A stretch of DNA of 64,000 nucleotides, from positions 62,001 to 126,000 of the forward strand of contig NZ_JHVJ01000007.1 of NCBI RefSeq assembly GCF_000620085.1, written 5' to 3'. This document shows, in pieces, positions 25,756 to 33,617 of this stretch. Positions within the stretch are counted from its first letter, which is position 1. Each line of letters opens with the position of its first letter. The notes under the pieces were generated by a model. It was not told the origin of the DNA. It searched no databases and was given only the letters and a program-made list of their open reading frames with translations. A program made the position numbers and the translations under genes. This stretch comes from Marinobacterium jannaschii DSM 6295 (lineage in GTDB: Bacteria > Pseudomonadota > Gammaproteobacteria > Pseudomonadales > Balneatricaceae).

Positions 25756-25822
25756 TAGGACTCATCAGGTCCGGGGATAAATTACATTAATCGTAAAACA
25801 GATTAGTCGGTCTAACCTTAAT

Positions 25823-25831
25823 ATTGCGTAA
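25823..25831 (+). promoter_or_regulatory. IclR half-site before maiA
   Basis: ATTGCGTAA, identical to the right half of the dyad before iclR, 50 bp before the maiA start. The left side (CTTAAT) only partly matches. Confidence 0.45.
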
Positions 25832-25880
25832 CAGTTTCAGATGCCATTTACTGACTGACAAATCCGCCGCAGGTAACGAT

Positions 25881-26522
25881 ATGAAGCTTTACACATACTG
25901 GCGCTCTTCAGCCGCCTACCGGGTACGTATCGCCCTCAATCTCAAGGGGCTTCCATACCAAAGCGAATATGTGCATTTGGTTAAAGACGGCGGCGAACAG
26001 AGATCCGCAGCCTACCGTAAGATCAATCCACAGCAGCTGGTACCCAGCCTCGAAACTGATGCAGGCGAGGTACTGACCCAGTCGCTGGCGATGATTGAGT
26101 ACCTCGACGAGTGCTATCCCGATCCGGCGCTGCTACCTGCTGATCCGGTTGCACGCGCCAAGGCAAGGTCAATGGCGCAGCTGATCGCCTGCGAGGTCCA
26201 TCCGCTGAATAACCTGCGGGTACTGCAGCATCTGGGTGGCGAGCTGGGGCTGGATAAGGCGGCTCAGGGCGACTGGTATCGCCACTGGCTGGCCGAAGGC
26301 TTCAAGGCTCTGGAAGCGTTGCTGGCCGGGCAGGATAAGCAGTTCTGCTGTGGCGATGCGCCAGGGCTGGCGGATATCTGCCTGGTGCCCCAGGTTTACA
26401 ACGCCCGGCGCTTCGAACTGGATCTCACCCCCTACCCCAATATCCGGCGCATTGATGCCCGCTGCCGCGAGCTGGAAGCCTTTGCCGCTGCAGCCCCGGA
26501 AGCCCAGGGCGACGCGCCCTGA
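25881..26522 (+). CDS. maiA: maleylacetoacetate isomerase (zeta GST)
   Basis: Glutathione-dependent cis-trans isomerase turning maleylacetoacetate into fumarylacetoacetate, the step before FahA. The active-site motif SSAAYRVRIALNLKG is at residues 8-22; 213 residues from ATG 25881. The frame opens earlier at 25824, but the N-terminus of the family starts at MKLYTYWRS. Followed after 52 bp by the VOC gene. Confidence 0.93.
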   Translation: MKLYTYWRSSAAYRVRIALNLKGLPYQSEYVHLVKDGGEQRSAAYRKINPQQLVPSLETDAGEVLTQSLAMIEYLDECYPDPALLPADPVARAKARSMAQLIACEVHPLNNLRVLQHLGGELGLDKAAQGDWYRHWLAEGFKALEALLAGQDKQFCCGDAPGLADICLVPQVYNARRFELDLTPYPNIRRIDARCRELEAFAAAAPEAQGDAP

Positions 26523-26574
26523 GCGCCCGATTTTGTGCAGGGATAACAATAACAACCACTGACAGGTACAGAAT

Positions 26575-27120
26575 ATGATCAAGCTCCAGCAGATCCATCA
26601 CGTCGCTTACCGCTGCAGGGATGCCAAGGAAACCGTAGAGTTTTACCGCGAGATGCTCAATATGGATTTCCTGGTGGCGATCGCCGAAGACCGGGTGCCC
26701 TCCACCAAGGAACCCGATCCCTATATGCATGTCTTCCTCGATGCCGGTCAGGGCAATATCCTGGCCTTCTTCGAGCTGCCTAACTCGCCGGAGATGGGAC
26801 GCGATCCTAACACCCCGGAATGGACCCAGCACATCGCCTTCCAGCTGGAGAGCGAAACCGCCCTGCTGGCCGCCAAGGCAGAGCTGGAGAACAAAGGCCT
26901 CAGTGTCGTCGGACCAACCAATCACGGCATTATCAAGTCGATCTACTTCTTTGACCCCAACGGCCACCGGCTGGAGCTGACCTGCCTTACCGGCAGCGAA
27001 AAACAGCTGGCAGAACTGAAACGGGTTGCGCCGCTGATGCTGGAGGAGTGGTCGCAAACCAAGCGCGCGCCCAAGCATGCCGCCTGGCTGCATGAGGATG
27101 AGTTTGACGCCGGAAGCTGA
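26575..27120 (+). CDS. VOC-family protein with HEHE metal site
   Basis: 181-residue vicinal-oxygen-chelate protein with two beta-alpha-beta-beta-beta modules. Probable metal ligands are H9 (IHHVAYRC), E67 (LAFFELPN), H86 (TQHIAFQL) and E134 (HRLELTC). That is the glyoxalase I-like four-ligand layout, not the His-His-Glu triad of extradiol dioxygenases. It follows maiA, so a role in the aromatic pathway is likely but unassigned. Confidence 0.75.
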   Translation: MIKLQQIHHVAYRCRDAKETVEFYREMLNMDFLVAIAEDRVPSTKEPDPYMHVFLDAGQGNILAFFELPNSPEMGRDPNTPEWTQHIAFQLESETALLAAKAELENKGLSVVGPTNHGIIKSIYFFDPNGHRLELTCLTGSEKQLAELKRVAPLMLEEWSQTKRAPKHAAWLHEDEFDAGS

Positions 27121-27179
27121 AACCAGACCGCACAGGATTTAGTCCTGTGCCGCAAGCAACTACCTTTGGGAGGCCAACC

Positions 27180-27482
27180 CTACAGAGACATCAATCGCCT
27201 GACACCCAGCAGAATTCCACCGAAGGCAATCAGAAAAAGCAGTGGTATGCCTATCAGCGCATCGGTATCTGAAAGGTCGGTTGCAGGGCTGCCGATTACA
27301 GCCAGCGTATTAAGAAATAGCAGCACCAAGGCCGTTTGCAGGCGGCCTTTAAAACCGATGAATCCCGTCAGCAACAGCATCAATAGAGATATAGCTACTG
27401 CCGGTGTAAATGGAGCCGCCGCCAGCAGCATACTGATCAGGGAGATGACTATTGCAAACCCAAGGGCGATTTTTTCTGCCAT
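27180..27482 (-). CDS. small hypothetical membrane protein
   Basis: 100 residues, three to four hydrophobic segments (IALGFAIVISLISMLLAA, AISLLMLLLTGFIGF, TALVLLFLNTLAVIG, LIGIPLLFLIAFGGILLG). GAGG lies 5 nt upstream of ATG 27482. No family recognised; it converges with the VOC gene. Confidence 0.6.
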   Translation of the reverse strand: MAEKIALGFAIVISLISMLLAAAPFTPAVAISLLMLLLTGFIGFKGRLQTALVLLFLNTLAVIGSPATDLSDTDALIGIPLLFLIAFGGILLGVRRLMSL

Positions 27483-27614
27483 AGCAACCTCGCAAGGAAA
27501 GTATTTACTGCAGGCAAATGCTTTGCAGCCAGTTCAGATCTCTGAACCGACAACCTGAAATGCGGGCAGAATGGTTACTTTAAGCAGCGCTATCGAAACA
27601 CCGTGTAACCGCGC

Positions 27615-28274
27615 TTAAAGGCTGCAGTAGGATTGCGTATCCGCGACGGATACCGTCTTTATGGTGCTGCCTTTTTTAATTACGAATTCGTTCAGGCCGA
27701 CTTCGTTGCTTTTGGCGTTCCAGTTGTAGGTATAACCGAGCCGGGTCCAGGGATATCCCTCAGGCGCATTGTATGAAGCCGCACTCTGGGTTGCATACCA
27801 GGCTTTATGCGCCTCGCTTGCATCCTCCGGAAAGCCTGCAGTACAACTTGTTGCCGTCAGGCTTGGGTTGGCACAGGGACGGAACATATCACGGGTGCTG
27901 GCTTCCAGAACAACCACAAAGCGTTTTGCATCTTCCTCAGGAGGCAGCCCAAGTAACTGCTGAATACGCAGGTTGAGCTTCTTCTTGCGATAATCCTTAC
28001 ACATCGACTGCAGGTCGCCATCCAGTGTTACCCAGGTCTCTCCCCATGACAGTGTGGTGTCCTGACCCGGTACGTAGCTGTCCGGATATTTGGTCCAGGT
28101 AACGACTTTAGCCGTATCACCGGTCAGCGTTTTTAATGCCACGATCTCTTCAGGCTCGATGACAGCGGCATCTTCAATGGATTTCTGATATCGAGTTGTT
28201 ACGTCGGCAAGTACCGGGGTCGCCAGTAAACAGGTAGCAGCAATTACAAAAGAGTTATAAGAGTTGATACGCAT
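27615..28274 (-). CDS. conserved hypothetical secreted protein
   Basis: 219 residues with a clear signal peptide (cleavage likely after VLA in ATPVLADVTT). Several conserved-looking segments are AEEIVALKT-like, MFRPCANP, GYPWTRLGYTYNW and NEVGLNEFVI; paired Cys suggest disulfides in the periplasm. I remember proteins of this pattern only as uncharacterised. GGGA lies 7 nt upstream of the start. Confidence 0.65.
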   Translation of the reverse strand: MRINSYNSFVIAATCLLATPVLADVTTRYQKSIEDAAVIEPEEIVALKTLTGDTAKVVTWTKYPDSYVPGQDTTLSWGETWVTLDGDLQSMCKDYRKKKLNLRIQQLLGLPPEEDAKRFVVVLEASTRDMFRPCANPSLTATSCTAGFPEDASEAHKAWYATQSAASYNAPEGYPWTRLGYTYNWNAKSNEVGLNEFVIKKGSTIKTVSVADTQSYCSL

Positions 28275-28328
28275 AATATGTCCCTATATTTTATGTCAGT
28301 AATTCAGGCTTAAAGTTTATAAAAACGG

Positions 28329-28469
28329 ATGTCCGATGCCCTTACGACTGAGGCAATAGCTGAGGAATTATATGATGCCGGCACGGGCAAACCTAGCATC
28401 TATCTGCCTGAAATATTGCCAGCAAGAGAAGAGCTTTTAGCAATATATCCGGTAGAGCCAACGCCTTAA
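28329..28469 (+). CDS. 46-codon orphan open frame
   Basis: ATG to TAA, 46 residues beginning MSDALTTEAIAEELYDAGTG, acidic with no recognised family and no clear ribosome site. It may be a real small protein or the tail of a lost gene. Listed with low confidence because the 225-bp gap otherwise has nothing. Confidence 0.2.
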   Translation: MSDALTTEAIAEELYDAGTGKPSIYLPEILPAREELLAIYPVEPTP

Positions 28470-28499
28470 TTAACAAACAATCAAACCAATATTTCGGGT

Positions 28500-28991
28500 T
28501 CACTTTATAAAGCTACGAAAATGCTTCGCACAGGCTGCAATATCATACTCCCGATATTCGAAATTGTGTTTTTCCGAGTAAACACAATAAATTCCCGGTT
28601 TTATAACGTCGCAGTCATCAAAACAAAAAAGCTCGGCTACTTTTCGCGAATCAAAGAACAGCTCCAGCCCAAGATTACTGGGGATATCATCTATTGGCTC
28701 ATAACTAAGCCCTTCGATATGCGAGAGGGTCTGTAGGAGTAGCTTTAAGCTGTCAAACTCATCACGAAGCTCAGCCAGGTTTTCTTCCCAGGCAAAAGAT
28801 TCGTTAAACGTCCAGTCATCGGGATGTTTCATGATAGGTCCCCATGCAGGGCGGTCTTGTTCTGCAAGACTGACTTGAAACAGGCCTGGTTTAAATCGAT
28901 CTGTTCGACGCCTTAACAACGCCAGGGATTCGACAGGCAGAACCCTGTTGCCGATGAACAGCCCGTCGCGCGGCAGGAGAAACACCTTCAA
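28500..28991 (-). CDS. hypothetical protein downstream of efpL
   Basis: 163 residues, soluble, acidic; no family recognised. The annotated start would be TTG 28991 with no good ribosome site; GTG 28985 is another option. It reads in the same direction as efpL, 39 bp after its stop. Confidence 0.5.
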   Translation of the reverse strand: MKVFLLPRDGLFIGNRVLPVESLALLRRRTDRFKPGLFQVSLAEQDRPAWGPIMKHPDDWTFNESFAWEENLAELRDEFDSLKLLLQTLSHIEGLSYEPIDDIPSNLGLELFFDSRKVAELFCFDDCDVIKPGIYCVYSEKHNFEYREYDIAACAKHFRSFIK

Positions 28992-29030
28992 GCAACGGAC
29001 TGCAAACCAGGACGAGGCAGCTTCTAGCGC

Positions 29031-29606
29031 TTACTTCGCCTCAGCACGGCCGGTAAAGCGACGCTCTTCGACATTCACTTTAATCCGGTCGCCAGTAGAG
29101 ATGTGCTCGGGTACCTGCACCGTCAGACCTGTGGACAGCCTGGCAGGCTTGGTTCGTGCCGTTGCGGAACCACCCTTAATCGACGGATCGGTTTCAACGA
29201 TTTCAAGCTCGACGGTCGCTGGCAGGTCCAGCGCCACCGGAGCATCATTAACAATCACGACATACAGGCCCGGGGTGTCATCCGTGATGAACAACAGCTC
29301 GTCCGCAATATTCTCCCGGTCCAGGCTGTATGAGGAGTAATCTTCGCTGTCCATAAATACAAATTCATCGCCATCGGAGTATGAAAACACCGCTGCGCGT
29401 CGGACAAGATCCGCCAGGTTCAGCATATCTGAATCCTTGTAGGTTTCGTCCAGCTTGCTGTTGGTAGCGACGTTGTACATACGCATGCGATAGAGGCTGC
29501 CACCGGCACGTCCCTGTGGAACAGAGCGTTCGATATCACGCACGATGTAAGCTTCACCGTTAATCTCGACGGCGGCGTTCTTTTTTATTTCACTGGCTTT
29601 AGGCAT
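29031..29606 (-). CDS. efpL: elongation factor P-like protein EfpL (YeiP)
   Basis: Translation factor of the EF-P family that relieves ribosome stalling on poly-proline and related motifs. Three beta domains; [18 protein letters not shown] and [20 protein letters not shown] are in the C-terminal parts. The tip loop is VPQGRAGGS with R33 in place of the modified Lys of EF-P, the hallmark of the EfpL/YeiP group. 191 residues. Confidence 0.92.
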   Translation of the reverse strand: MPKASEIKKNAAVEINGEAYIVRDIERSVPQGRAGGSLYRMRMYNVATNSKLDETYKDSDMLNLADLVRRAAVFSYSDGDEFVFMDSEDYSSYSLDRENIADELLFITDDTPGLYVVIVNDAPVALDLPATVELEIVETDPSIKGGSATARTKPARLSTGLTVQVPEHISTGDRIKVNVEERRFTGRAEAK

Positions 29607-29980
29607 TTCATGTTTCTCTGGGAGACAAAATCAGGGGCATTATCATAGCGGTACAGAGTCTGGTCTTGCACCCTCCGTGACGGTCAGTTTCTGAAATCCA
29701 GATTGAGGAAATTCGAGGCATATGCTCGCAGATACCTACAGGAGCACACTCCGTGCACGAATGGCATTGGTATGAGATTCCTTCGCTCGCAGATCGAGCT
29801 CCTACAGCCAGTTCCACCGTCTTATGTATTCCCACGGAGACCAAGGGAACAAGGGATTCAAAACCACAAAAAAAGCGCCTTAGCTATTTAGCTAAGGCGC
29901 CTCAAGATTGGGCTTTCTGTTTACCCGGTTGGGTTGGGTTCGCAGACGGCCCGGAGACTAAATCGACTTAGCCGTTAAAC
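29607..29980. other. 374-bp intergenic region
   Basis: Upstream of efpL and downstream of the TRAP permease gene, both on the minus strand. It contains the TRAP terminator (29868-29900). No gene seen; two short similar stretches (ATGCTCGCAGATACC and TTCGCTCGCAGATCGAGCTCC) are of the degenerate-repeat kind. Confidence 0.4.
29868..29900 (-). terminator. intrinsic terminator of the TRAP operon
   Basis: GCGCCTTAGCT and AGCTAAGGCGC form a perfect 11-bp stem with a 4-nt loop; on the minus strand seven T follow. 80 bp downstream of the TRAP permease stop. Confidence 0.9.
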
Positions 29981-32104
29981 TTAATCCGCCACCTTACGGC
30001 TATAGATAAACACGCCGATAAACACCGCCAGTCCGGCGAAGTCGATGATCAGGTTGCCGTGTGGCCACAGCATCGCCACGGCACAGGCACCGCTTAGCAG
30101 GCGCAGAGCGATGTTAAGGCGTCCTTCCAGGTAGCCTTCCATAAAGCCAACGAAGGCATACAGGCCGAAGACGGCGAAGATGAAGATGGTCATCACCTCG
30201 GTTGCGCTACCACCGATAAAGTTGGTGTAGGCAAACAGCAGCGGCACGATGTAGAGACCCTTGGCGATCTTCCAGGCGGTAAAGCCGGTTGCCATCGGCG
30301 GGGTCTTGGCGATCGCGGCCGCGGCGAAGGCGGTGAGGCAGACCGGTGGCGTGACGTTGGAGTCCTGGGAGAGCCAGAAGATGATCATATGGGCAGACAG
30401 CAGGGTGGCAGCCAGCAGAGCCGGGTCCAGTGCCTGCTCCAGCAACTGGCTCTTGAAGTCAGCCGGTACTTTCTCCACCAGTGCCATCGCATTGGCTTCG
30501 CTCATCGGCGCGGACAGCAGCGCAAATTGCTCCGGGTCGACCAGCATAAAGATCATCTTGGCCTGCTCCGGCAGGTTACCGGCAGCGATCAGGCTGACCA
30601 GCTGGGATTCAGCTATCAGACCATACAGCGCCGGGGCCGACAGCGTTGCCAATACGATATAGGACGCCGTGACCGGCAAGCCCATACCCAGCACCAGGGA
30701 GGCGATCGCTACCAGCGCCATCATGATCAGCAGACTGCCGCCGGACCATTCCGCCACCATCAGCGAGAAGGTGTTGCCGATGCCGGTCATCGCCACCACG
30801 TTCACCACCAGACCCACGGCCACCAGCAGCATCGCCGTGGTCGCCATGTTTTTCGAGCCCTGTGCCAGCGCATCCAGTACATCGCGCACGCCCATCGGGT
30901 GTTTGGATAACCAGGAAGAGGCGATCACCGAGAGGATGGAGATACCGGCAGCATAGGTCGGGGTGAAGCCGTAGATCAGCAAGGCAACCAGTACCACCAG
31001 TGGCAGCAGGTAGTGCCAGCCCTCTTTGAAGACCTGCCCCAGTGGACGGGCATCCAGCTCAACGGCGTGGGCGTGGCTACGCTTGGCCTCAACGCGGACA
31101 TAGAAGCCCACCGACAGGAAATACAGCAGCGCAGGCAGTGCCGCGATAGCGATGATGTCGACGTAAGGGATCTGGGTATAGGACGCCATAATAAAGGCCC
31201 CCGCCCCCATCACCGGCGGCATCAGCTGACCGCCGGTCGAGGCGGCGGCCTCGACACCGGCGGAAAAGCGCGCCGGGAAGCCCGCCTTACGCATCAGTGG
31301 GATAGTAATAACACCGGTAGACACGGTGTTGGCCACGGAGGAGCCGGACACCGAACCCATCAGGCCGGAACCCAGCACCGCTACAAAACCCGGGCCACCG
31401 ACAAAGCGACCGGCAGCGCAGCGGGACAGCTCGATAATGAAGTCACCGGCACCGGATTTCACCAGGAAAGCGCCGAAGAGGATAAACATAAACACATAGG
31501 TCCATGAGATCCGGGCGATCGGCCCGAACATCCCTTCGGAGGAAAAATAGGAACGGTACAGCAGGGTTTCCAGGCTCAGCCCGGCAAAACCGAAGATACC
31601 GTCGATATAAGGCCCCCACCAGAACACATAGGTCAGGGCGGTAATAATCATGCAGGGGATAAACCAGCCGGTGGTCCGGCGTGCCATCTCCAGCGCGATA
31701 AAGATCGCAGCCACAGAGAACAACCAGTCGGTGGCGACAAATTTCACTCCGCGATCGTAGAGTGCATCCTCGAAACCGATCAGGTACAGGGCACAGATGA
31801 TCGCCGCAGCCCCCAGCAGGAGGTCGAGCACCAGGCTCAGGCGCTGCCCCTGTAGGCTGGTGGCCTTAACCGCTGGTACCATCAGGGCACAGATCATGGC
31901 AAAGCCACCGAAGTGGATCGCGGCGACCCATAGCTCCGACAGGGTGCCCAGCGTATTAAAGTAGATATGGGCGATCGCAAAGATCACGCTGGCCCAGTAG
32001 ACAAATCGACCCGCGGCGGATTTCTCGTCACGCTGGGTCAGTTCCAGGCTTTTCAGCTGCGCCTGGGTGTCCTTATCGGTCGTAGTGGAGGATGTGTCAG
32101 ACAT
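29981..32104 (-). CDS. TRAP transporter fused permease (TAXI type)
   Basis: Inner-membrane permease of 707 residues in which the small (DctQ-like, ~4 helices) and large (DctM-like, ~12 helices) subunits are fused, typical of TAXI-TRAP systems. Family stretches include GSGLMGSVSGSSVANTVSTG and GAGAFIMASYTQIPY. It works with the TAXI-family binding protein 159 bp upstream. The substrate is unknown; TAXI members are linked to glutamate, C4-dicarboxylates or other acids. Confidence 0.92.
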   Translation of the reverse strand: MSDTSSTTTDKDTQAQLKSLELTQRDEKSAAGRFVYWASVIFAIAHIYFNTLGTLSELWVAAIHFGGFAMICALMVPAVKATSLQGQRLSLVLDLLLGAAAIICALYLIGFEDALYDRGVKFVATDWLFSVAAIFIALEMARRTTGWFIPCMIITALTYVFWWGPYIDGIFGFAGLSLETLLYRSYFSSEGMFGPIARISWTYVFMFILFGAFLVKSGAGDFIIELSRCAAGRFVGGPGFVAVLGSGLMGSVSGSSVANTVSTGVITIPLMRKAGFPARFSAGVEAAASTGGQLMPPVMGAGAFIMASYTQIPYVDIIAIAALPALLYFLSVGFYVRVEAKRSHAHAVELDARPLGQVFKEGWHYLLPLVVLVALLIYGFTPTYAAGISILSVIASSWLSKHPMGVRDVLDALAQGSKNMATTAMLLVAVGLVVNVVAMTGIGNTFSLMVAEWSGGSLLIMMALVAIASLVLGMGLPVTASYIVLATLSAPALYGLIAESQLVSLIAAGNLPEQAKMIFMLVDPEQFALLSAPMSEANAMALVEKVPADFKSQLLEQALDPALLAATLLSAHMIIFWLSQDSNVTPPVCLTAFAAAAIAKTPPMATGFTAWKIAKGLYIVPLLFAYTNFIGGSATEVMTIFIFAVFGLYAFVGFMEGYLEGRLNIALRLLSGACAVAMLWPHGNLIIDFAGLAVFIGVFIYSRKVAD

Positions 32105-32263
32105 AGTGTTTTGGCTGCAGGTTTGAAGCTGTAGGCGGCATGAGTCCCTGCGTGGATGCAGTACCGGTTCAGCTTTCTCGTTATTGGGGCCGGCTACCGG
32201 ACAGGCTGTCCGGCAGCGGCTTGGCTCACACCTTTTGAAGCTTATCGCTTCAGGTTTGTGCTG

Positions 32264-33295
32264 TTACTTGGCAATCAGGTGCGCCGGTACATCAACGCCC
32301 ATCTCTTTGTAGTAACGGGCAGCACCCGGGTGCAGCGGTACCGGCAGGCCTGCGATCGCTTTTTCCAGCGCCATCGCCTTGGTGGCCTTATGGATGCCGT
32401 TGAGGAACGCCAGGTTTTCGTAGATGGTTTTAGTCAGCATATAGACATCGTTTTCGGATACATCATCACGTACGGCCAGGAAGTTTGGCTGTGCCATGGT
32501 GTTGATATCCTTGGTCTGGCCCGGATAGGTGTTGGCCGGGATCACATAACGGGTCCACAGCTTGTAGCCGCCGTTGGCATCCTTGATCTGCTGATCGGTG
32601 AAATCCAGTACGGTAATATCGCTGCCCAGTGCCGCGTAGGCACGGGTGATGGCGCTGGTTGGCACACCGGACGGGATGTTCATACCGTCGATGGTGCCGT
32701 TCTGCAATGCGTCGGCGGAGGCACCGTAGCCCATGTACGCCAGGTTGAAGCTGTCAGCCTGGATATTCAGGTTGCCCAGGATGGTGCGACCGGAGCCTTC
32801 AGTACCGGAGTTCTTCTTACCGATAGAGAACTTCTCGCCTTGCAGGCCTTTCAGGTCAGCCACGTTACCCTGTTTAACGTAGTCGCTTTTCACGACGAAC
32901 TGCTCGACGTTCTGCCACAACATGGAGACAGAACGCAGGTGCTTCTGCGGGCCGGACTGGGCCACTTTACCTTCGCCGTTCCAGGCCCAGGCACCGTACA
33001 GACCCTGCAGGATCGCGAACTGGGCTTCGTTTTCGCGCAGCAGTTTTACGTTCTCACCGGAACCTGCGGAGTTGATCGCAGACATGGAGATCTTCTGAGT
33101 CGGCTCCAGCTTCACCTTGGTCAGGGTCGCCAGTGCCACACCGACCGGATAGTAAGTGCCGCCGGTGGACGCCGTTGCCAACACGTAGGAGCGCTTATCA
33201 GCAGCCTGCGCCAGGCCGGCTGTGCCTGCGGCGGTGGTCAGGACCAGGGCTGCGCCCATCGCTTTAATCAGGCTGCGTTTACTCATGTTCATCAT
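32264..33295 (-). CDS. TAXI-family TRAP substrate-binding protein
   Basis: Periplasmic solute receptor, 343 residues with a signal peptide (cut after AQA). The TAXI motif ATASTGGTYYPVGVALA and SAINSAGSGENVKLL match the family. AAGGAT lies upstream of ATG 33295. First gene of the TRAP unit, preceded by a sigma-54 promoter and enhancer-like repeats. Confidence 0.92.
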   Translation of the reverse strand: MMNMSKRSLIKAMGAALVLTTAAGTAGLAQAADKRSYVLATASTGGTYYPVGVALATLTKVKLEPTQKISMSAINSAGSGENVKLLRENEAQFAILQGLYGAWAWNGEGKVAQSGPQKHLRSVSMLWQNVEQFVVKSDYVKQGNVADLKGLQGEKFSIGKKNSGTEGSGRTILGNLNIQADSFNLAYMGYGASADALQNGTIDGMNIPSGVPTSAITRAYAALGSDITVLDFTDQQIKDANGGYKLWTRYVIPANTYPGQTKDINTMAQPNFLAVRDDVSENDVYMLTKTIYENLAFLNGIHKATKAMALEKAIAGLPVPLHPGAARYYKEMGVDVPAHLIAK

Positions 33296-33387
33296 GTGAT
33301 CGTATCCTTTGTTGTTATGACCAATTGTTGTTTTCGGGGGGACGAAACACTCCCCACTATGCTTTTGGCCTCAGCACTTCCTTGTCT

Positions 33388-33402
33388 GCAAGCACGATGC
33401 CA
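33388..33402 (-). promoter_or_regulatory. sigma-54 promoter of the TRAP-TAXI unit
   Basis: On the minus strand TGGCATCGTGCTTGC matches the -24/-12 consensus TGGCAC-N5-TTGC with one mismatch. It lies about 93 bp upstream of the TAXI start and next to a gene for a sigma-54 activator. Confidence 0.75.
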
Positions 33403-33479
33403 AAACCCAGAAAAACAAATAACCCATTGTTTTACAATGAATTATTTATATTCAAAAATTTCAGGGCTGATCCCGGTAA

Positions 33480-33525
33480 GCAAAAAATGGCCTACGGGAC
33501 TGAAAAACCATAAGCCATTTTTTGC
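33480..33525. promoter_or_regulatory. enhancer-like inverted pair
   Basis: GCAAAAAATGGC (33480-33491) and GCCATTTTTTGC (33514-33525), perfect 12-bp arms, 78-123 bp upstream of the -24 element: the distance at which DctD-type activators bind. Confidence 0.65.
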
Positions 33526-33605
33526 CGATCAGGGCTGAGATCGATCAGATAAGCACCAGTTCCGGCCTGCCTCAACCCCCTGAGCCGCTCTAAATCGGCC
33601 AATGC

Positions 33606-33617
33606 GCCATTTTTTGC
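33606..33617. promoter_or_regulatory. third copy of the 12-bp enhancer-like site
   Basis: GCCATTTTTTGC again, directly next to the stop codon of the DctD-like gene and about 200 bp upstream of the sigma-54 promoter. Confidence 0.6.

Noticed and set aside
26575-27120. Calling the VOC gene a homogentisate or extradiol dioxygenase
   Set aside because: Its ligands follow the HEHE glyoxalase-like pattern and it is too short for a two-domain extradiol enzyme.
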